This document shows positions 42,736 to 52,875 of a stretch of DNA of 64,000 nucleotides, piece by piece; position 1 is the stretch's first letter; every line of letters begins with the position of its first letter. The DNA is from Cardiocondyla obscurior. Its lineage: Eukaryota > Arthropoda > Insecta > Hymenoptera > Formicidae. The notes beneath the pieces were generated by a model. It was given only the letters and a program-made list of their open reading frames with translations, was not told the origin of the DNA and did no database searches. The stretch spans positions 5,225,001 to 5,289,000 of the forward strand of contig NC_091879.1 of assembly GCF_019399895.1 (NCBI RefSeq). The letters run 5' to 3'. A program made the position numbers and the translations under genes.

Positions 42736-44031
42736 TGAAACGACCTGTCCGCGTGGTCCTCGAATAACGGGCCAGCGAGCCCGGGACGCTCGTCGGATCA
42801 CAGGATTCGAGAGAATAAGGTCGAGAATGCACCGAGACTGGATTAATTAACAAATGATAATTTATTCCTTAACAACGACGCTCGCTTAGTCAAGCGACGC
42901 CGATCGATATATAGATATATACAATGAAGATGACAAAAATGAATGTGTGTACGGCGTGCGGATATAATGTGCCGGTGGGCGCGTCGGCCCTTCGATCGCG
43001 GATCGATATAACGCGTGCGCTATACGGACATTCGCGGATGGTCGCGGATGCACCACGTGAGGCGCGGTGGGTGGCGCGAAATCGTGGGCGCGGTGTTCGG
43101 CGCGTATCGTTAATTTCGGGATCGGTCTTGACGGAAGGACCGGTGGTACGCGGGCCGCGGGCGCGGAATAGTGGGCGCGGTTACGCCGCGGATCGTCGGT
43201 TTCGCGATCGATCCTGCCGGGCGGACCGACAGGATGCGGGGTGCGGGGCCGCGTGACGGGCGGGGCCCGTCGTGCTATGGATCGCGATACACTTTATTTC
43301 GTTTGGTGGTCGAAATTTACCGATGCGTTGGTGGATCGCGGTGGACGCGATGCGCGTGGTCAAGATGCACCTTGCCAGGTGTCGTTTAGCCAAGAGTCCT
43401 TGGCCGAGGCGGAGATCTCTCCACCCCGTGGATCACGACGGTGCGACAGGATCTTTATTTCGTCCGAGTCTTTCCGTACCGCCGATCTAGGATCGAGAGT
43501 CCTCGAAGGAGGCGGAGTTCGCTCCACCCCACGAGCTAGTCGTGCGTTCGGTTAGAGTTTGTACGGAGAGGATTCTGAGCGCCAGGATCTCCTGGCCGAG
43601 ACGAAGTTTGCTTCACCCCGTGGTTCGTGCTTCTAGGACGGATGTTCGCTCGAGAGCGAACGGATCAGGACGGTCCCGCTGAGTCCTGGCGTCGACTTTT
43701 TATATGTAAAAAGTGACGGCGCAGGGTTGCCGGGGCCCAGCGGGGTGCGTGACGTGTTCCGACGCGTGGCGCCGAGGCCCCGGGATGCGGCGCGCTCGGA
43801 AACGACGGGCCTCGACGTCGACGGCGCGGTTCGGCGGCGCTCGGAGACGCTTGGCTAAGTCCGCGGATGGACTTAGCCGCGGAACGGCTACGCGTTGCCG
43901 TACTGTGCCGGCGTATACAATGTTATAAAGTTTGGGGCGCACCGCGCCCTGGGTCCCCGCCGGACGGTGTTGTGTCCGGCGGCCGGCCGTTGTTGTGGCC
44001 GGAACGGTGCATCGCCAGGTGCACCGTTACA
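42736..44031 (-). repeat. Ty3/gypsy 3' LTR
   Basis: 1296 bp, on the minus strand downstream of pol. GC-rich with GGATCGCGGTGGACGCG-type short repeats. Open frames within it are composition artefacts. Confidence 0.92.
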
Positions 44032-44045
44032 TCACCCCCCCTCGC
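44032..44045 (-). promoter_or_regulatory. Polypurine tract of the gypsy element
   Basis: On the minus strand GCGAGGGGGGGTGAT sits directly before the 3' LTR, the expected plus-strand priming site. Confidence 0.7.
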
Positions 44046-44073
44046 AGAATGGTGCCTGAATTTGAGGCATCTT

Positions 44074-44595
44074 TTACGCCTTCCTCTGCTGCGATTTCTC
44101 TTTGCAGGATCTAAGTCGGCCGGCGGCGTCGAACCTTAGGTGCCACCGGCGATTGCCCAGCCGCGGTTTGTATTGGCGGGCGACGTGTACGGCGAAGTGC
44201 GGGATGTCGAGAATGACTCCCGGCTCCACTTCGACCGGAATCGGCGGCGGCGGTATGGGCCCCATCACCCGTAGCGGCTTCAGTGTCGGACGGGGTGGGG
44301 CAGGCGTGCTGACCACTCGTTTTGGCGGCGGCGGAGGCGGCGGCGGCGGTGTTAGAAGCCAAGCTCGCTTCTGGGCGTTCTGTGCGTCAGAACGCTGGAA
44401 TATTGTTCCGACTCTCGGAACGGTGGTCCGGCTTGGTCGGCGGTCGCTGGTGGTCGTCGACGTTGGTTCGGCGGAGTCCGGTTGGGAGGTGGATCCCCGA
44501 AATGCCGTCACCCAGGTCGGACTGATGGCCGGTTCCGCCGGGTCGTAGCCCTCGTTCAGGATCTCGTTGATCTCGCGTAGAATATCTCGCTCCAT
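44074..44595 (-). CDS. Third ORF of the gypsy element, proline-rich, function unknown
   Basis: 173 aa from ATG, 88 bp after the pol stop, where envelope genes lie in some gypsy elements. It has no signal peptide or membrane span. It has an acidic helical start (MERDILREINEILNEGYD), a Ser/Thr/Arg middle, a P9 run and a closing basic part (VARQYKPRLGNRRWHLRF). It may be a genuine accessory ORF or a leftover. It extends close to the polypurine tract. Confidence 0.45.
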   Translation of the reverse strand: MERDILREINEILNEGYDPAEPAISPTWVTAFRGSTSQPDSAEPTSTTTSDRRPSRTTVPRVGTIFQRSDAQNAQKRAWLLTPPPPPPPPPKRVVSTPAPPRPTLKPLRVMGPIPPPPIPVEVEPGVILDIPHFAVHVARQYKPRLGNRRWHLRFDAAGRLRSCKEKSQQRKA

Positions 44596-44683
44596 CGCGG
44601 GTTCGTGATCGAATGTCGGTCCCGGCGTGCGATCTCCTCTAGTTTTGCCAACTTTGCGTGTTTTTGTTAACAGATCGCGATGT

Positions 44684-47600
44684 TTACGTCAGGCGGTCGT
44701 CGGTTAGCGGTTCGGCCGTTTCGATTTTTAGATCTTTCACGTGAACGTGACGATACCATTTTCCGCGTTCGCTCCGGAGATCGACGATCACCGGCGAGAT
44801 AATTCGGCGGATCTCGAGCGGGCCGATAAATTTTGGCGCGAGCTTGGCGTTGAAGGCAGCGGCTTTGTTCGAGAGGGGGTGATCGCGTTTCCATACGATG
44901 TCTCCGATGACGGGTCTCCACTCTCGTCGTCGCAGGTTGTAGTGGTGTTCCTGCCGTTGAAATGCCCGGGCAAGATGAATGCGCGCTAATTCGAAGGCCT
45001 CGTCGAGTTGTTTCTTACGCGCGGATGGTGCGATATTTTCGCCGGGCGGCTCTTCGGGCCGACGGAGTTCGCGACCGTGCTCGAGGAACGCAGGCGTATA
45101 GCCGGTCGCTTCGCTGGTCGCGGTATTGAACGCGAATTGAATTTTGGGGAGGTACTCGTCCCAGGCTCGGTGCTTTTTCTTTACGTATTGCGAAATCATT
45201 GTTTTGACAGTTCGGTTAGCGCGTTCGACTGGGTTACACTGCGGGGCGTAGGCGGGCGTGAATTTATGCCGGATCCCTAGCTCGCGCAACATCGCGGTAA
45301 CTTTTTCGGCTTTGAATTGCGTGCCGTTATCGGATAAGATCTCTTCCGGACACCCGTGTCGTAAAATAATGGCTTCGCGGAGATGCTGCTTAATTACGTC
45401 CGCGGTCGCGCGGCGTAATGCCCGGAGCTCGACCCACTTCGTAAAGCGGTCTTGCATATTAAGCAGCCAAATGTGTCCCTTAGAGGATCGGGGTAGCGGT
45501 CCTAGGAGATCGATCGCGATTTGCTGGCCGGGGCGCGTAATCTCGGTACTGTGGAGTGTCCCGGGCGGTTTGGCTTGTTCGACTTTATGCCCCAAGCACT
45601 CCGGGCACTTATGAATATATCGCGCGATATCGCGAAACATACCGGGCCAGTAGAAATACGGCGCGATGCGGGCGATCGTTTTCGCGATGCCGAGATGTCC
45701 CGCGGTCGGCTCGTCGTGGTATCTTTTCATGATATTCGGACGGTTGTCGGACGGTACGCATTCCTTCCACTGTTGGGCGGCCGGCGCGTCTTTAAAGTCA
45801 AGTTTATGTAACACGTGTTTGTACAGGCGCCCGTTCTCGATTCGTACATCGGGTGTTTCGTGCGGTCGTTCCCGGACTTTCTGCCACAGGGTTTCGTACC
45901 ATGGGCATTTTGGTCGCGTCGTGCTCCCTACATGCGTCTGTCGCGAGAGTGCGTCGGCTACGCGATTCAATGCTCCCTTCCGGTACCGTATCTCGAATTG
46001 ATATTGCTGCAGCTCGAATGCCCAGCGTCCTAACCGTCCGGTTGGAGATTCGAGTTTCTGCAGCCACTTTAGTGACTGATGGTCGGTCACTACAAAAAAT
46101 TCGTACCCCTCGAGATAGCCGCGCATCTTTCTAATTCCCCATACGACGGCCAGGCATTCGAGCTCGGTGGCGCTATAATTGCGTTCGGCGTGATTTAACG
46201 TCCGGCTGGCGTACGCCACGACGCGTTCCCCTTCCGGGAAATGTTGCGTGAGAACGGCGCCGAGGCCGGCGTTACTCGCGTCGGTTTGCAGTACGAATTT
46301 GCGCGTAAAATCTGGACAGGCGAGAACCGGCGCGGATGTCAGTATAGTCTTTAGTTGTTCGAACGCGGTGTGTTCCTCGCTGCCCCACGTCCATTTGGTC
46401 TGTTTATGCGTCAACGCGGTGAGGGGAGCGGCTACGGTCGCGAAATCGCGTATAAATCGTCGATACCACGACGCGACGCCCAGAAAACGACGTACCTGTC
46501 GCACGTTCTGGGGCACGGGCCAGTCGGTCACCGCGGCGGTCTTTTCCGGATCGGTCCGTATTCCGTGGCGGTCAATTATATGCCCCAGATATTTAATACT
46601 ATCGGTGCAAAATTTGCATTTTTCGGCGTTGAGGCGAAGGCGCGCGTCGCGTAGTCGGCGAAATACCTCGGTCAAGGTGGTCAAGTGACTTTCGAAATCG
46701 GGGCTACATATAATGATATCGTCGAGATAGACGAAAACGGATGGTTCGAGTGCGGGTCCGAGGATTGTATCGAGTAATCGTTGGAACGTGGCCAGTGCGG
46801 AATGTAGCCCGAATGGCATTACGCGAAACTGCATGAGCTCTCGTCCGGGGACGGTAAATGCGGTGACCGGACGGCTCTCGGCGGCGAGAGGTACCTGCCA
46901 GTATCCGTTTTTTAAGTCGAGGGTTGAGAGATACTTCGCCCCCCGTAATTTATCTAGTGTCGCGTTGATTTGTGGCAGCGGATACGCGTCGCGAGCTGTG
47001 ATCTCGTTCACTCGTCGGAAATCGATGCAAAATCGATGTTTTCCGTCTCGCTTTTTAACTAACACGATCGGGGAACTCCACCCGCTTTCCGACGGTTCGA
47101 TTACCCCCTCGGCCAGCATTTTTTCTACCTCCTCGTCGATAATAGCCTGCATTGCCGGATTACGCGGGCGGTACCGTTGCTTGATCGGTGTATCGGTTAG
47201 GACTTTTAAACGATGTTCGATCTTTTGCGTCGGGCCGCGTACGCCCTGAAATTTCGCGAGTTCGCTTTCGAGAAATGATTGCAGCCGTTCTGTTTCGGTT
47301 AATGGTTTCGTTCGGTCGGTATCCCTTTCGTCGTCCGGTCTGGCCCTTCCGCAGTGGAGGCGTAGTGACGTTAATTGCTCGTTAGATCGCGGGGGAGGCG
47401 GGATGGCAAATCCGGCGCGATGCCATATGTCTACTCCGAGGAGAACGGCGCTATCCAAGATCGGGATTACCTGGAATTCGTGGTCGAAGCTTTGGTCCGC
47501 GATATGTATTTCCCCCCGGATCGCCTCGATTACGTCGACCGCCGACCCGTCCGCGAGCTGCACCCGACCGGAGATATCTCGGCTTCGGGCACCGGCTCGA

Positions 47601-47821
47601 CGTAAGGTTTCGGCCGTGTCGACGTTTACGTAGGATGCTTCCGAGCCGGTGTCCAGAAGCGCTTCATACGGTCGTCCGTGTATTGTAACGGTCAGGTGCG
47701 GTCGCGGCAGGTATCTTATTGCGGGGACCGAGGCGCGTCCGCCGATTCTTCGGTCCGATTGCCGTTTCCCGCCGGGTGGCAATCTCGCGTTAAAACTCCG
47801 TCCTTCCCGCATTGTGAACAA
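44684..47821 (-). CDS. pol: Ty3/gypsy pol polyprotein (PR-RT-RH-IN), intact
   Basis: 1045 codons. Protease LLDTGSEASYV near residue 58; reverse transcriptase with FCIDFRRVNEIT, MPFGLHSALATFQ and active site VYLDDIII; RNase H LQTDASNAGLGAVL and VVTDHQSLKWL; integrase with an H-H-C-C finger (H...H, CPECLGHK) and catalytic IAIDLLGPLP, LSDNGTQF and NPVERANRT. It overlaps gag by 106 bases in another frame, so it is probably made by frameshifting. No stop interrupts it. Confidence 0.93.
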   Translation of the reverse strand: MFTMREGRSFNARLPPGGKRQSDRRIGGRASVPAIRYLPRPHLTVTIHGRPYEALLDTGSEASYVNVDTAETLRRAGARSRDISGRVQLADGSAVDVIEAIRGEIHIADQSFDHEFQVIPILDSAVLLGVDIWHRAGFAIPPPPRSNEQLTSLRLHCGRARPDDERDTDRTKPLTETERLQSFLESELAKFQGVRGPTQKIEHRLKVLTDTPIKQRYRPRNPAMQAIIDEEVEKMLAEGVIEPSESGWSSPIVLVKKRDGKHRFCIDFRRVNEITARDAYPLPQINATLDKLRGAKYLSTLDLKNGYWQVPLAAESRPVTAFTVPGRELMQFRVMPFGLHSALATFQRLLDTILGPALEPSVFVYLDDIIICSPDFESHLTTLTEVFRRLRDARLRLNAEKCKFCTDSIKYLGHIIDRHGIRTDPEKTAAVTDWPVPQNVRQVRRFLGVASWYRRFIRDFATVAAPLTALTHKQTKWTWGSEEHTAFEQLKTILTSAPVLACPDFTRKFVLQTDASNAGLGAVLTQHFPEGERVVAYASRTLNHAERNYSATELECLAVVWGIRKMRGYLEGYEFFVVTDHQSLKWLQKLESPTGRLGRWAFELQQYQFEIRYRKGALNRVADALSRQTHVGSTTRPKCPWYETLWQKVRERPHETPDVRIENGRLYKHVLHKLDFKDAPAAQQWKECVPSDNRPNIMKRYHDEPTAGHLGIAKTIARIAPYFYWPGMFRDIARYIHKCPECLGHKVEQAKPPGTLHSTEITRPGQQIAIDLLGPLPRSSKGHIWLLNMQDRFTKWVELRALRRATADVIKQHLREAIILRHGCPEEILSDNGTQFKAEKVTAMLRELGIRHKFTPAYAPQCNPVERANRTVKTMISQYVKKKHRAWDEYLPKIQFAFNTATSEATGYTPAFLEHGRELRRPEEPPGENIAPSARKKQLDEAFELARIHLARAFQRQEHHYNLRRREWRPVIGDIVWKRDHPLSNKAAAFNAKLAPKFIGPLEIRRIISPVIVDLRSERGKWYRHVHVKDLKIETAEPLTDDRLT

Positions 47822-48729
47822 AATTTCCTAGGTATTCTTTTACAATCGAACCGAGTGTGCCCGCGTTGCTTACACCTCCACCAACACTCGGCTCGATCGT
47901 AAGCGGTGTTGGTCGCGGCGGCGGCGCGCGGGGCGGCGGGACGCGGTTGCCGGTCGAGGCTTTTCTCGATTTCCGCGATCCGGCGGGCGAGTTCGGCGGC
48001 GGTCCGAACATGTTCGCTACTAATGAATGGCCGTAGCCGAGGATCCATATTTTCAAGCAGAATCTCGAGTTTCATTTCCTCGGTATACCCCCCTGCACGT
48101 CGCATCAGAGTGGTTATTTCTGTTGCGAATTTCCGATACGGCTCGCCGGACTTTTGCGTGCGTGCGTCGATTTCGCGTCTTAATTGGGCGCGGTATCGGT
48201 ACGGAAAGAATTGTTCTTGGAACGCGTCGCGAAATTCCACCCAGGTACGCCACTCGTCGCGGTGGTTTCGGAACCACTCCAATGCCTCCCCACGGAAAAG
48301 CTCTGGTAATCCGCGTAATAAATGCCGGCCTCGGAATCTGTAAACTTCGGTCAATTCGGCCACTCGTTCCAGGAATCCCGCCGGGTCTTTCCCGTCGAAC
48401 TGACATCCCCATTTTCTAATTTGTCCCATGATTTTCGTGAGATCTTCCGCGGGCTGTTCGGTTCGCGTGTGTATGACCGGCGTAGGGGCGGCTACGACGG
48501 GCGGGAAAATCGCCTCTGGGGTGGCCTGAGTCACCTCAATTAAGGGTGTAGTCATCGTGGCCTGGGACGGTCCTGGTCGCGGTGTGAAATACGCGTCCGG
48601 ATGGTTTTTAACGTACTGGCTAAGGCGGTGCCTTAATTCGTCGATCGTGCCTGTCGCGTCTATCCGTAGTTCCTCGAGTTTGGTCGCAAGTTCGCTTTTT
48701 GACAGTCGGTAAATCCAGGCTCGGGGCAT
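47716..48729 (-). CDS. gag: Ty3/gypsy gag
   Basis: From the ATG of MPRAWIYRLSKSEL, about 337 aa. Begins with a SAP-like helix pair (LATKLEELRIDATGTIDELRHRL), then a Pro-rich linker. The capsid domain follows (FLERVAELTEVYRF, GEALEWFRNHRDEWRTW, FQEQFFPYRYRAQLRREI). Two nucleocapsid Cys motifs near the end (CKQRGHTRFDC, CSQCGKDGVLTRDC). Frame intact. Confidence 0.85.
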   Translation of the reverse strand: MPRAWIYRLSKSELATKLEELRIDATGTIDELRHRLSQYVKNHPDAYFTPRPGPSQATMTTPLIEVTQATPEAIFPPVVAAPTPVIHTRTEQPAEDLTKIMGQIRKWGCQFDGKDPAGFLERVAELTEVYRFRGRHLLRGLPELFRGEALEWFRNHRDEWRTWVEFRDAFQEQFFPYRYRAQLRREIDARTQKSGEPYRKFATEITTLMRRAGGYTEEMKLEILLENMDPRLRPFISSEHVRTAAELARRIAEIEKSLDRQPRPAAPRAAAATNTAYDRAECWWRCKQRGHTRFDCKRIPRKFCSQCGKDGVLTRDCHPAGNGNRTEESADAPRSPQ

Positions 48730-48756
48730 TCCGGTGCGGTAACTAGTGACCCCAGG

Positions 48757-48774
48757 GTCCCTGTTCGGGCGCCA
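48757..48774 (-). promoter_or_regulatory. Primer binding site, lysine-tRNA type
   Basis: On the minus strand TGGCGCCCGAACAGGGAC directly abuts the 5' LTR. It is the complement of the 3' end of tRNA-Lys(UUU), the primer class used by lentiviruses and by some insect gypsy elements. Confidence 0.85.
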
Positions 48775-50070
48775 TGAAACGACCTGTCCGCGTGGTCCTC
48801 GAATAACGGGCCAGCGAGCCCGGGACGCTCGTCGGATCACAGGATTCGAGAGAATAAGGTCGAGAATGCACCGAGACTGGATTAATTAACAAATGATAAT
48901 TTATTCCTTAACAACGACGCTCGCTTAATCAAGCGACGCCGATCGATATATAGATATATACAATGAAGATGACAAAATTGAATGTGTGTACGGCGTGCGG
49001 ATATAATGTGCCGGTGGGCGCGTCGGCCCTTCGATCGCGGATCGATATAACGCGTGCGCTATACGGACATTCGCGGATGGTCGCGGATGCACCACGTGAG
49101 GCGCGGTGGGTGGCGCGAAATCGTGGGCGCGGTGTTCGGCGCGTATCGTTAATTTCGGGATCGGTCTTGACGGAAGGACCGGTGGTACGCGGGCCGCGGG
49201 CGCGGAATAGTGGGCGCGGTTACGCCGCGGATCGTCGGTTTCGCGATCGATCCTGCCGGGCGGACCGACAGGATGCGGGGTGCGGGGCCGCGTGACGGGC
49301 GGGGCCCGTCGTGCTATGGATCGCGATACACTTTATTTCGTTTGGTGGTCGAAATTTACCGATGCGTTGGTGGATCGCGGTGGACGCGATGCGCGTGGTC
49401 AAGATGCACCTTGCCAGGTGTCGTTTAGCCAAGAGTCCTTGGCCGAGGCGGAGATCTCTCCACCCCGTGGATCACGACGGTGCGACAGGATCTTTATTTC
49501 GTCCGAGTCTTTCCGTACCGCCGATCTAGGATCGAGAGTCCTCGAAGGTGGCGGAGTTAGCTCCACCCCACGAGCTAGTCGTGCGTTCGGTTAGAGTTCG
49601 TACGGAGAGGATTCTGAGCGCCAGGATCTCCTGGCCAAGACGAAGTTCGCTTCACCCCGTGGTTCGTGCTTCTAGGACGGATGTTCGCTCGAGAGCGAAC
49701 GGATTAGGACGGTCCCGCTGAGTCCTGGCGTCGACTTTTTATATGTAAAAAGTGACGGCGCAGGGTTGCCGGGGCTCAGCGGGGTGCGTGACGTGTTCCG
49801 ACGCGTGGCGCCGAGGCCCCGGGATGCGGCGCGCTCGGAAACGACGGGCCTCGACGTCGACGGCGCGGTTCGGCGGCGCTCGGAGACGCTCGGCTAAGTC
49901 CGCGGATGGACTTAGCCGCGGAACGGCTACGCGTTGCCGTACTGTGCCGGCGTATACAATGTTATAAAGTTTGGGGCGCACCGCGCCCCGGGTCCCCGCC
50001 GGACGGTGTTGTGTCCGGCGGCCGGCCGTTGTTGTGGCCGGAACGGTGCATCGCCGGGTGCACCGTTACA
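48775..50070 (-). repeat. Ty3/gypsy 5' LTR
   Basis: 1296 bp. Aligns without gaps to 42736-44031 with about a dozen substitutions. Confidence 0.92.
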
Positions 50071-50098
50071 TCCGCCCTCTAAATATATTCCTTGTTAC

Positions 50099-50620
50099 GA
50101 AACGTTCCTCGATCGGAGCTCGTGGAACGTCGTCGCCGTCGCCTGCCAGCGACGGGACTTCTGCGGCCTGCTGCGGCCCTGCTGTGAAACGTTCCTCGAT
50201 CGGAGTTCGTGGAACGTCGTCGCCGTCGCCTGCCAGCGACGGGACTTCTGCGGCCTGCTGCGGCCCTGCTGTGAGACGTTCCTCGATCGGAGCTCGTGGA
50301 ACGTCGTCGCCGTCGCCTGCCAGCGACGGGACTTCTGCGGCCTGCTGCGGCCCTGCTGTGAAACGTTCCTCGATCGGAGTTAGTGGAACGTCGTCGCCGT
50401 CGCCTGCCAGCGACGGGACTTCTGCGGCCTGCTGCGGCCCTGCTGTGAAACGTTCCTCGATCGGAGCTCGTGGAACGTCGTCGCCGTCGCCTGCCAGCGA
50501 CGGGACTTCTGCGGCCTGCTGCGGCCCTGCTGAGCAACGTTCCTCGATCGGAGCTCGTGGAACATCGTTCCTGTTACCTATCAACGACGAAACTTCTGCT
50601 GGCCTACTGCGGCCCTGTTA
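50099..50620. repeat. 87-bp minisatellite, six units
   Basis: Units start at 50099, 50186, 50273, 50360, 50447 and 50534 (period 87, or 29 codons), each GAAACGTTCCTCGATCGGAG.... The period is a multiple of three, so frames stay open on both strands. I regard those ORFs as artefacts. The last unit is diverged and a degraded one follows to about 50700. Confidence 0.9.
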
Positions 50621-50707
50621 TGCATCGTTCTGCGGCCGGAGTCCGTCGAACATCATCGCCGTCGCCGGCAAGCGACGGGATTTTGCGGGTCAGCTGCGCC
50701 CCTTGCT

Positions 50708-51480
50708 GTACGTCATCGGATGGGGCCGATGAACGTCTTCGCCGACGTACTCCGACGTCGGCCTGCTTACGGCCGGCCCTGGCCATCCGCGTCATCGGCA
50801 GGAGCCGATGAACGCCTTCGCCGATGTACTCCGACATCGGCCTGCTCAAAGTTCGCAGTAACTCGCCGCGTCATCGGCAGGAGCCGATGAGCGCCTTCAC
50901 CAATGTACTCCGACATCGGCCTGCTCAAAGTTCGCAGTAACTCGCCGCGTCATCGGCAGGAGCCGATGAGCGCCTTCACCGATGTACTCCGACATCGGCC
51001 TGCTCAAAGTTCGCAGTAACTCGCCGCGTCATCGGCAGGAGCCGATGAACGCTTTCGCCGACGTACTCCGTCGTCGGCCTGCTTACGACCGGCCCTGGTC
51101 ATCCGCGTCACCGGCAGGAGCCGATGAACGCTTTCGCCGATGAACTCCGACATCGGCTTGCTCAAGGTTCGCTGAAACCCGTCTTCGCCATCGGTAGGAG
51201 CCGATGGACGCCTTAGCCGTCGCCTTCCAGCGTCGGCCGGCTTGCGGCCTGTACGGCCACTCTTCGTCATCGGCAGGAGCCGATGGACGCCTTAGCCGTC
51301 GCCTTCCAGCGTCGGCCGGCTTGCGGCCTGTACGGCCACTCTTCGCCATCGGTAGGAGCCGATGGACGCCTTAGCCGTCGCCTTCCAGCGTCGGCCGGCT
51401 TGCGGCCTGTACGGCCACTCTTCGTCATCGGCAGGAGCCGATGGACGTCTTCGCCGTCGCCTTCCAGCGTCAACCAACCT
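50708..51480. repeat. 79-bp minisatellite, about ten units
   Basis: Units of 79 bp containing GTCATCGGCAGGAGCCGATG (itself a short palindrome, CATCGGC...GCCGATG). Two variants: one with GTACTCCGACATCGGCCTGC (50800-51130) and one with GCGTCGGCCGGCTTGCGG (51190-51470). A short hairpin per unit is expected. Confidence 0.9.
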
Positions 51481-51941
51481 GTGACCTGCTACAACCAACT
51501 TCGCCACGACAGGAGTCGATGATTTACATCACCATCGGTATCAGCCGATGGACATTTTCATCGTCACTTCCCAGCACCGGCTAACTTGAGGCCTATTCGA
51601 TCAGCTGTTCCCATCGGCTGAGGTCAAGAAATATTATTATCACCGTGCTACAGCGTTAGATTTTTGAAACTTGTTAAAGACATTATAAAATTGAATAAAC
51701 ATTATATATGCTATACCATCACGGCGGGCGGCTGCCACGGCGGGCGGCTGCCATAATAAACAAATACTAATTCTTTTTAAATTATTTCAGATGCGTAATT
51801 TCTTAATTAAAAATAAGCATAACTTTATTAATCTCTGCATAAATAATTGTATTACCCTATGGCGGGCGGCTAATTATAGAAAAGAATATTGTCTGAATGT
51901 ATTGATTTATAATTTCGTTAGCATTAACGACGCGGGCGGAA
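51481..51941. other. BEL 3' region
   Basis: AT-rich DNA with three GGCGGGCGGCT motifs (51725, 51741, 51862) and a final GCGGGCGGA just before the 3' LTR, acting as the polypurine-like region. No pol sequence remains. Confidence 0.6.
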
Positions 51942-52458
51942 TGTTCAAGATTAAGTATTACAAATAACGCTTTTTGTTAAATGAAAACTGCTCCAGGTAA
52001 TTGAGTACCTTTGTTATAAGGGGAAAAAGATTAGAATACTGAGTCAGCTCAGTATCGCCTTGTTCTGCCGGATTATTATCACTGCGCATCCGGGACAGCT
52101 CATGCAGTAATCAATCTTTTATCCTAATACATATTATATCGCGCCCAGCAACGGGAATATCCCGTCGAAGGGACCTAAGTACAAGGTCCTTCTTTGTCTA
52201 AGAACAAAGGCGTTAATCATGCTAGCATCATAACGCAGCCAATTCCGACAGTCTACCGCTAGCACTCATCGAAAGCGCATCGCAGCATCGCGTATTTAAC
52301 TATCCCGGTTAAGCCCGCAGAGGTTTTAACTATTGATTGCTAAGGATAAACTCGCAGTAGTTTATCCCTGTTGTAAATAAACTTATAATTACAGTCCACT
52401 GTTTAAAAGAATAATTTACCAGTTATTTTTCCCCAGTGTTTGCGCGCATTCGCGAACA
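51942..52458 (+). repeat. BEL/Pao 3' LTR
   Basis: Same 517 bp as 40672-41188 with a single visible base change. Confidence 0.92.
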
Positions 52459-52463
52459 ATGCC

Positions 52464-52839
52464 CACGGGTGCTACTACGAACGTGCAATTGAATCATCTG
52501 GCCAGACGTATGCGCGTTCCTTATTTCAGAGGTGTATTTATGCGCGACGCCCTACCTACGAGTGGCGCGCATACAAACGAGAGCGGCATCGTGAACCTGG
52601 ATAACGTGACGGGTCCGGGGACTCACTGGGTAGCGTACGCCAAAAGGGGAGATCGCGTCGCGTACTTTGACGGCTTTGGTAATCTCCGACCGCCTGTGGA
52701 ATTGGTGCGATATCTCGGAGTCAACGTCTCATCGATAGAGTACAATCGACGATCTTATCAAACGTACGATCAGAGTATCTGCGGACAGCTGTGTCTACGT
52801 TTTTTAAGTACAATCGACGCGATTACGTTTAAAAACTGA
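52464..52839 (+). pseudogene. Adenain-like capsid protease, separated from its 5' end by the BEL element
   Basis: Adenovirus-type C5 cysteine protease that matures virion proteins. The catalytic set is visible: His in GTHWVAYAKRG, Asp in YFDGFGNL, and Gln plus Cys in YDQSICGQLCLRFL. The first few codons lie before 40672. Because the target duplication contributes an ATG at 52459, a shortened product is conceivable. The upstream frame continues from the PLA2/core gene. Confidence 0.8.
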
Positions 52840-52875
52840 CGTCGCGACGCACTTTGCCTCAGTATCACTTCAAAC

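Larger units (their letters stand above)
42736..50070 (-). mobile_element. Complete Ty3/gypsy retrotransposon, antisense inside BEL
   Basis: LTRs 42736-44031 and 48775-50070, both 1296 bp, TG...CA ends on the coding strand (TGTAACGG...GTTTCA). I count about 12 differences between them. Gag and pol are open. The bases outside (AGGCC left, TCCGC right) do not form a target duplication. Long LTRs with a lysine-type primer site recall the Osvaldo group, but I assign that only tentatively. Confidence 0.92.
40672..52458 (+). mobile_element. BEL/Pao LTR retrotransposon, pol deleted, containing a Ty3/gypsy element
   Basis: Two 517-bp LTRs (40672-41188 and 51942-52458) that differ by eye at one base (T/C near 40720 and 51990). 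Flanked by ATGCC at 40667-40671 and 52459-52463, a 5-bp target duplication normal for BEL/Pao. The 5' leader TTTTGGTCCTTCGAGCCGG and the 3' GGCGGGCGG motifs next to the LTR are typical. Gag is present up to 42735. Pol is gone, replaced by the gypsy element and minisatellites. It cuts the Maverick protease gene. Confidence 0.92.

Noticed and set aside
42924..44139. Several plus- and minus-strand ORFs repeated at 48963-50000
   Set aside because: They lie inside the two gypsy LTRs and reflect high GC content.
45008..48543. Many plus-strand ORFs over the gypsy gag-pol region
   Set aside because: Shadows of the antisense pol and gag genes; no ATG-led domain.
50066..50732. ORFs of 150-250 codons on both strands
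   Set aside because: Produced by the 87-bp minisatellite (period divisible by three). Repetitive sequence, no domain.
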